Assembly: GCA_013811645.1 (NCBI GenBank)
Contig: JACCUU010000039.1
Location: forward strand, 1-7,071
DNA: 7,071 nt
Direction: 5' to 3'
Origin: Actinomycetota bacterium
GTDB lineage: Bacteria; Actinomycetota; Thermoleophilia; Gaiellales; Gaiellaceae
Made by a program: the position numbers and the translations under genes. Each line of letters opens with the position of its first letter. Positions within the stretch are counted from its first letter, which is position 1. The notes under the pieces were generated by a model. It saw only the letters and a list, made by a program, of their open reading frames with translations. It had not been told where the DNA came from and ran no database searches. Of the stretch, positions 1 through 4,248 are shown piece by piece.

Positions 1-2
1 CG

Positions 3-221
3 AACGGGCGTAGGCTCATCGACGACGTGGCGGACATCGAAATCCGTGCCTTCGCGTGCGGCTACGGCCCGATCCTGAACGCGGCTCTCGGCCTGTGCAA
101 CCTCCCGCCGAACGACACCCTCTCGGACGGGGTGCAGACCAACGCTGACAACGCGTTCCTGTCGCAGTTCCCGTATGCGGCGATCCCGAATCGCGGCTAC
201 GAGCACACGGGACACAAGTAG
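3..221 (+). CDS. DUF4331 family protein, C-terminal end (partial)
   Basis: This is an open reading frame entering from the left edge (first full codon at 3) and ending at TAG 219-221, giving 72 residues. The tail reads GRRLIDDVADIEIRAFA, then a Cys-containing GLCNLPPNDTLSDGV stretch, then NAFLSQFPYAAIPNRG near the stop. A DDV-D-(I/L) segment, a DGV-(Q/N) turn and a FL-x-FPY-x-x-P ending are what I recall as the C-terminal signature of DUF4331 proteins. These are usually exported proteins of several hundred residues and no known activity. The start and any signal peptide lie outside the window. The stop is 2 bp before the first ATG of the TPR gene, so the two are almost certainly co-transcribed. 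The family call is from memory of the motif, without a profile search. Confidence 0.8.
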   Translation, partial: NGRRLIDDVADIEIRAFACGYGPILNAALGLCNLPPNDTLSDGVQTNADNAFLSQFPYAAIPNRGYEHTGHK

Positions 222-233
222 GGATGAATGGGC

Positions 234-238
234 GGAGG
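234..238 (+). promoter_or_regulatory. Ribosome binding site that decides the TPR gene start
   Basis: GGAGG at 234-238 lies 6 nt before ATG 245. The earlier in-frame ATG at 224 has only TAGGG of the preceding stop directly before it, with no usable spacing. The start at 245 is therefore preferred. It is one of the few starts in this window with a clear Shine-Dalgarno sequence. Confidence 0.6.
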
Positions 239-244
239 CTCGGA

Positions 245-1564
245 ATGAAGCGATCGACGACAGTGCTCGTAGGGGGCGCCGTTGCGGTGGCGCTCGCTCT
301 GGGGGCTCTTGTCGGCGGCGTTTTCGCCGAGTCTCCGTCCGCAGGTCCTTCGACCGCCGCACCCCGAGCGCTCGCAGATCAGGCGCTCGCGGGGGCGGCG
401 GGAGGCATCACGCAGAGCGGCATCGCCGGGCTCGAGGCGCAGGTTCGGTCTCGTCCCGGCGACGCCGATCTGCTGACTCAACTCGGATTCGCGTACCAGC
501 TCCGGTGGCGCGAGACGGCGGATCCGTCGTATCTGCCCCGTTCGGAGGCAGCGCTCCGCCGCGCGCTCGAGGCTCGGGCAAGCGACGCCAATGCGGTGCT
601 GGGCCTAGGCTCGCTCGCGCTCATCCGGCACGAGTTCCGGAAGGCTCTCGCCTACGGACGCGACGCGCGGCTGCTGCTGTCCGGCTCGGGTCGCCCCTAC
701 GGCGTCATCGGCGACGCGCTCGTCGAGCTCGGCCGCTACGACGCCGCCTTCGCAGCGTTTCAACGGATGGTCACCCTTCGGCCCGGCCTCTCATCCTATG
801 CACGGGTCTCGTACGCGCGTGAGCTGACCGGCGATCCCGCCGGTGCGCTGGCGGCCATGCGGCTTGCGCTCGACACCGCGACCGGCCAGCAGGAAGCCAC
901 CGCCTTCACGCTCGTCGAGATCGCCAAGCTGGAGCTGGCACTCGGGAGAGCCGAAGCGGCGGCACGCCATGCGCGAGACGCGCTACGCACATTCCCCGGA
1001 TATCCGGCGGCCCGGCTAGAGCTCGCGCGGATCCAGGCGGCGGAGGGGAGGTTCGGACGCGCGCTGGCGGAGGCGCGGCGCGCGGTCGACGCCGTTCCGA
1101 CCCAGCAGGCGGTCGCCCTCTACGCCGAGCTGCTCGACCGGACCGGGCGTCCGGCAGAGGCTCGGCGCCAGCGGACGACGATCGCGGTCATCGATCGGCT
1201 GCTGCAGGCCAACGGGGTGCGGGTCGATCTCGAGGCCGCCGTATATCGCGCAGACCAGGCCATCCGTCCACACCAAACTGTCGAGCTCGCGCGGAAAGCG
1301 CGAATGGCACGACCCTCGATTTACGGGGACGACGCACTTGCCTGGGCGCTTGCACGCGCCGGCCGCTGTCGCGAGGCGCTGCCTCTCGCCCGTAGTGCGC
1401 TGCGCCTGGACACGAAAGACCCGCTGCTCTACTTCCATCGCGGCTACGCCGAGGGCTGCGCGGGCAACCGCGACGCGATGCGCGCGTGGTACGAGCGCGC
1501 CCTCGCGCTCAACCCCGAGTTCTCGATTCGCTGGGCGCCCGTCGCCCGCGCCGCTCTGCGGTAG
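245..1564 (+). CDS. Exported tetratricopeptide-repeat (TPR) protein
   Basis: The product has 439 residues from ATG 245; a start at ATG 224 would add seven residues. The N-terminus is basic (MKRS) followed by a long Ala/Gly/Val/Leu hydrophobic stretch (about residues 6-28) ending near VFAES. This is a signal peptide or an N-terminal anchor, so the rest should lie outside the membrane. From about residue 65 the protein is helical TPR-type repeats with the usual small/large alternation and Pro at repeat ends: about 80-125 (LGFAYQL and SEAALRRALEA), 150-180 (DALVELGRYDAAFAAFQRM), 185-215, 220-255 (GRAEAAARHARDALRTFP), 255-290, and a C-terminal pair at about 361-427 ending YERALALNPEFS. TPRs bind protein partners; no catalytic motif is visible. 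Close spacing to the DUF4331 gene suggests the two act together. The gene has no frameshift or internal stop, unlike the next two genes. Confidence 0.88.
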   Translation: MKRSTTVLVGGAVAVALALGALVGGVFAESPSAGPSTAAPRALADQALAGAAGGITQSGIAGLEAQVRSRPGDADLLTQLGFAYQLRWRETADPSYLPRSEAALRRALEARASDANAVLGLGSLALIRHEFRKALAYGRDARLLLSGSGRPYGVIGDALVELGRYDAAFAAFQRMVTLRPGLSSYARVSYARELTGDPAGALAAMRLALDTATGQQEATAFTLVEIAKLELALGRAEAAARHARDALRTFPGYPAARLELARIQAAEGRFGRALAEARRAVDAVPTQQAVALYAELLDRTGRPAEARRQRTTIAVIDRLLQANGVRVDLEAAVYRADQAIRPHQTVELARKARMARPSIYGDDALAWALARAGRCREALPLARSALRLDTKDPLLYFHRGYAEGCAGNRDAMRAWYERALALNPEFSIRWAPVARAALR

Positions 1565-1589
1565 CGCGAGCTTCCGACAAGCGCGCGTC

Positions 1590-1595
1590 TACTCT
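1590..1595 (+). promoter_or_regulatory. Candidate -10 box TACTCT upstream of the lipoprotein gene
   Basis: TACTCT lies 6 nt before the GTG at 1602, with no Shine-Dalgarno sequence between. The same arrangement recurs before the acylase (TACGCT) and aminotransferase (TAGGCT) genes, which suggests leaderless transcription starting at or near the start codon. No convincing -35 box is seen. Confidence 0.4.
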
Positions 1596-1601
1596 TTCCG
1601 C

Positions 1602-2050
1602 GTGCCCGCACGTCGGCTGACATACGGGCTCTGCGCCGCAGTCGCGCTTCTTGCCTTCGGCTTCGCGCTGGCGTCGTGTGGCGGAGACAACGACGCGAAG
1701 ACCACGACTCTCACGCAGCCGACCATCCCGACGACGACCGACGGCACGACAACAACTACGCCCACGACGACGAAGGTAGAGCTGCCGACGATCGTCCGGG
1801 TGCGAGTCGTCGACGGCGCTCCCAAAGGTGGCATCGTCCGAAAGGCGGTGGATAAGGGTGACCGCGTCGTCCTTGTCGCACCTCGGACGTCGCCGACCAT
1901 GTGCACCTGCACGGCTACGACATCATGCGGGACGTGGCCGCAGGCGGCACGGCACGAATTCGTTTCCGGGCGACGGTGCCCGGGCGCTTCGAGCTCGAGC
2001 TCGAGGATCGGGGAGCTCAGATCGCGGACCTGACCGTCCAGAGCTCCTAA
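1602..2050 (+). pseudogene. Cupredoxin-like lipoprotein, frameshifted
   Basis: The reading frame starts at GTG 1602 with VPARRLTYGL and a hydrophobic stretch ending in the lipobox LASC; Cys26 (codon 1677-1679) would be lipidated. A Thr-rich low-complexity linker (about residues 33-58) follows, then a beta-rich domain with VRVRVVDGAP and KGDRVVLV. Just after this the frame breaks. Continuing in the frame one base earlier (codons from about 1877) gives TSDVADHVHLHGYDIMRD, then AAGGTARIRF, PGRFELELED and LTVQSS, with the stop TAA at 2048-2050. I recall this as the conserved end of cupredoxin-like domains in this neighbourhood. Restoring one base near 1876 gives about 149 residues. The domain has three His in HVHLHG but no Cys, so a classical type 1 copper site is not expected. 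Unrepaired, the original frame runs on in unrelated sequence to a stop at 2033. Confidence 0.8.
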
Positions 2051-2099
2051 CGTGGTGATCGCTCGACATGGCCGTTCATTGCGTTAGGGGCTCTAAACC

Positions 2100-3450
2100 G
2101 TGATGCTCGTCGCCCACGGGATCGGGGGCGTTCGCGACCTCCCGGTTCCCGAGTCCCTCTTCTTCGTCACCGCGGCGATCGTGCTCGTGGTCTCGTTCGT
2201 CCTGCTGGGTGCGCTCTGGCGGCGGCCCCTACTCGCCCGGCACCAGGGGCAAACGCTTCCGTAGGGGCTGCAGGCAGTCCTGCTGTCGCGCTTCCTGCGC
2301 ATCCTTGTCGGCTCCGTCTCGGTCGCGCTGCTCATCCTCATACTGGTAACTGCGCTCTTCGGAACCACGCTCGAGCTCCTGAACTTCGCGCCCACCTTCG
2401 TCTACGTGATCTTCTGGCTCGGGCTTCCGCTCCTGTCCGTGCTCCTCGGCGACGTCTGGCGTGTGCTCAGTCCCTGGCGGGCGATCGCAGATGCGACGGT
2501 GTGGGCGATCGAGCGCACGGGCCGTGCAGCGGGGCCAGTCCTCGACTCACCGTGGCGGTACGGGCGCTATCCGGCGGCCGTCGCCCTCTTCGCGTTCGTC
2601 GCTCTCGAGCTCGCCCATCCACGACCTGCGTATCCCCGAACGCTCGGGGTTGCGATCGCGCTCTACAGCTACTGGGCGCTTGCCGGGATGGCCGTGTTCG
2701 GCCGGACGCGTGGACGAGGGGCGGGGAGGGGTTCGCGGTCGCATTCTCTCTGCTCGCACGGATCGCGCCCTTCGCCGTACGGGACGGAGCCATTGTCGCC
2801 CGTTGGCCGTTTGTCGGGCTCGCCGGGGCGGAGCGAGTGCCGGGCACGCTCGTCTTCGTGGCCGTCATGCTCGGCTCGACCAGCTTCGACGGCTTCAGCC
2901 GGACAACCATCTGGCAGAACCTGTTGGGGGACGTTCGCGCCAACGTGGCCGACGAGTCGCAGTGGGTGGTCGACCTCGCGACGACCTTTGTGAGCGTGGT
3001 GGGACTGTCGCTCTTCGTCGGTGTCGTGATCCTCACCTACCTCGTCGCGGTCTCGAGCGCACGTCTGCTCGTCCACACGCCGCGCTCGCTCGTACCCGAT
3101 TTCGTGCTTCCACTGGTCCCGATCGCATTCGCGTACCTCGTCGCGCACTACTTCTCGCTCTTCGTCATCCAGGGCCAGTTCATCTTCACGCTCATCTCGG
3201 ACCCGTTCGGCCGCGGCAGAGATCTCTTCGGGACCGTCGACTTCGCGCCGAATCTGTCTCGCCGGAAACCGTCTGGTGGGTGCAGGTCGCGGTCCTCGTG
3301 GTGGGGCATGTGGCGGGGCTCGCCATCGCCCACGACCGGGCGGTCTCGCTCTTCGAGAGCAGACGCGACGCTCTACGCTCGCAGTACCCGATGCTCGGGC
3401 TGATGATCCTGTACACGGTCGGAGGGGTATGGCTCCTGTCGCAGGGGTAG
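2100..3450 (+). pseudogene. Multi-pass membrane protein ('fenitrothion hydrolase'-type annotation), one stop and two frameshifts
   Basis: The start is GTG 2100 or ATG 2103 (MLVAHGIGGVRDLPVPE). Segment 1 runs to an in-frame TAG at 2262-2264. The same frame then continues with typical sequence (LLSRFLRILVGSVSVALL, FAPTFVYVIFWLGLPLL, GDVWRVLSPWRA, ALYSYWALAGMAVFG) to about 2704. There it shifts by net -1 into DAWTRGGEGFAVAFSLLARI, RVPGTLVFVAVMLGS, FDGFSRTTIWQ, IAFAYLVAHYF and FVIQGQF, up to FAPNLS near 3258. A second net -1 shift leads into SPETVWWVQVAVLVVGHVAG, then SQYPMLGLMILYTVGG and the stop TAG at 3448-3450. Repaired, it would be about 450 residues with roughly ten or eleven membrane helices, matching the family length I recall. 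Database names such as fenitrothion hydrolase for this family appear unsupported, since I see no hydrolase motif. The pieces are too long and continuous to be chance, so this is one gene, recently broken or mis-sequenced. Confidence 0.82.
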
Positions 3451-3590
3451 TGGCTCACGGCGGGGTTGGAGGAGCGATCGTCGAGGGACTCGTGTTCCTG
3501 ACGGTTGTTGCCGTGCTGGTTGCCGTCTGGCTGCGCGAGCGGCGTGCGGGCCACGAAGAGGGTCCGGCGCGGTTCAGGAACGACGAGTAG
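3450..3590 (+). CDS. Small single-pass membrane protein
   Basis: The product has 46 residues from GTG 3450, whose first base is the last base of the preceding stop (TAGTG), a typical translational coupling arrangement. It starts VAHGGVGGAIVEG, has one hydrophobic helix (about residues 12-30, LVFLTVVAVLVAVWL), then RERR and a short charged tail ending NDE, so the C-terminus is probably cytoplasmic. An in-frame ATG at 3429 follows GGAGGGG, but with only one or two bases of spacing, and it would add seven residues inside the upstream gene. The VAHG-G start echoes the MLVAHGIGG start of the large membrane protein upstream, suggesting the two work together. I do not recognise a named family. The overlap with the upstream gene and the clean helix are the reasons to believe it is real. 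Confidence 0.6.
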   Translation: MAHGGVGGAIVEGLVFLTVVAVLVAVWLRERRAGHEEGPARFRNDE

Positions 3591-4197
3591 GGAGCACGAA
3601 CCCGGCGTAGAGCAAGACCGCGACGATCGCGAGGATCGGCGCGAGTGCGCCCACCCCGAGCCCCGCCAGCCCGCTGCCCAGGGCGGCGACCCCCACACCG
3701 GCGAGGATGAGGGCGTTCCCCAGCGGCCGGCGCCGGATGCTCGTGAGCGCGACGACGACGACGGCCAGCGTTCCGAGCGTGTTCCCGGCAATCGCGAGAA
3801 CGCGCGCCGGCCATAGCTCGAGCACGTCCTGTGCCTCCGGAACATCTGATCCTGCGATCGAGGCTTCGAGCGGGACGGCGACGGCGACCCCGATCGCGAG
3901 ACCCGAATACAAGAGCGCGAGCGGTCCCGCCCAGCGGCGTCCCACCAGGAGCAGCGAGCCGGCTCCGAGCAAGGGAGCGGTCACGAGCGCACCGCCCAGG
4001 TAGTAGATACGGAAGGCGGCCTCGCTCCACCCGGCGGCAGCGCCCCACGCGAGCGCTCCGGCGGCGAGTCCGTAGGCAGCGAGAGCAGCGCCCCACGCCA
4101 GTAGCTCCGGCCTGCGCTGCGTCCGAAAGCGGCGGATCAGCTCCGCTGAGAGCCGCACGGCCACGAGCGTCGCACCGAATGCGAAGACAGCTTCCAC
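3574..4197 (-). CDS. Predicted seven-helix integral membrane protein, function unknown
   Basis: The product has 207 residues from GTG at 4197-4195 (MEAVFAFGATLVAVRLSAEL). A longer frame back to ATG 4260 would add 21 polar residues (MSTHAPERTG...) and overlap the start of the divergent acylase gene, so the shorter start is preferred. Hydrophobic segments lie at about 2-19, 32-54, 62-86, 90-111, 128-150, 158-178 and 180-203, separated by short Arg-rich loops (RRFRTQRR, RRRP). The only sizeable polar loop (about 111-127, SDVPEAQDVLELWP) lies between helices four and five. There is no Walker, heme or metal motif and no enzyme signature. Ala/Gly/Val richness matches many uncharacterised actinobacterial membrane proteins. 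The gene ends (TGA at 3576-3574) inside the 3' end of the convergent small gene. It could be a sensor or a transporter subunit, but nothing in the sequence decides this. Confidence 0.7.
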   Translation of the reverse strand: MEAVFAFGATLVAVRLSAELIRRFRTQRRPELLAWGAALAAYGLAAGALAWGAAAGWSEAAFRIYYLGGALVTAPLLGAGSLLLVGRRWAGPLALLYSGLAIGVAVAVPLEASIAGSDVPEAQDVLELWPARVLAIAGNTLGTLAVVVVALTSIRRRPLGNALILAGVGVAALGSGLAGLGVGALAPILAIVAVLLYAGFVLPTRRS

Positions 4198-4206
4198 GGT
4201 CGGAAA

Positions 4207-4212
4207 ACTGTA
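4207..4212 (-). promoter_or_regulatory. Possible -10 box (TACAGT) for the seven-helix membrane protein
   Basis: On the minus strand TACAGT lies 9 nt before GTG 4197, with no Shine-Dalgarno sequence in between. It fits the TANNNT pattern but less well than the other boxes in the window. The 51-bp gap 4198-4248 must hold promoters for both divergent genes if the starts chosen here are right. Confidence 0.25.
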
Positions 4213-4235
4213 CTTTCGGACACATCGAGCTCCGG

Positions 4236-4241
4236 TACGCT
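4236..4241 (+). promoter_or_regulatory. Candidate -10 box TACGCT upstream of the acylase gene
   Basis: TACGCT lies 7 nt before GTG 4249, and the bases between (CCGGCGC) contain no ribosome binding site. This is the same layout as at 1590-1595 and 6778-6783 and supports both the GTG start and leaderless transcription. No clear -35 box is seen. Confidence 0.4.
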
Positions 4242-4248
4242 CCGGCGC

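Noticed and set aside
175..822. A 215-codon plus-strand frame overlapping the TPR gene
   Set aside because: Its composition is almost all Arg, Ser, Gly and Ala with no domain, and the TPR frame over the same bases has a signal peptide and repeats.
1686..1785. ACG/ACA-rich stretch as a tandem DNA repeat
   Set aside because: It encodes a Thr-rich linker after the lipidated Cys, with mixed codons and no fixed repeat unit, which is common in actinobacterial lipoproteins.
1980..2006. GAGCTC repeats near the end of the lipoprotein gene
   Set aside because: They encode the conserved FELELED strand, and the short GAGCTC repetition is explained by Glu-Leu codons.
2051..2099. Possible promoter between the lipoprotein and membrane protein genes
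   Set aside because: TAGGGG and CTAAAC occur, but neither fits the TANNCT pattern at the right distance, and the 49-bp gap is consistent with one operon.
2262..2264. Recoding of TAG (for example as pyrrolysine)
   Set aside because: The same gene has two frameshifts, and the simplest origin is TGG to TAG. Nothing else in the window suggests recoding.
1876..3258. Programmed -1 ribosomal frameshifting as the explanation for the broken frames
   Set aside because: No X-XXY-YYZ slippery site is seen at any of the three breaks, three separate events would be needed, and one gene also has a stop codon.
3455..4225. A second long minus-strand frame overlapping the seven-helix gene
   Set aside because: It is Arg/Gly-rich and lacks hydrophobic periodicity. 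The frame 3574-4197 gives clean membrane helices, so this one is a shadow.
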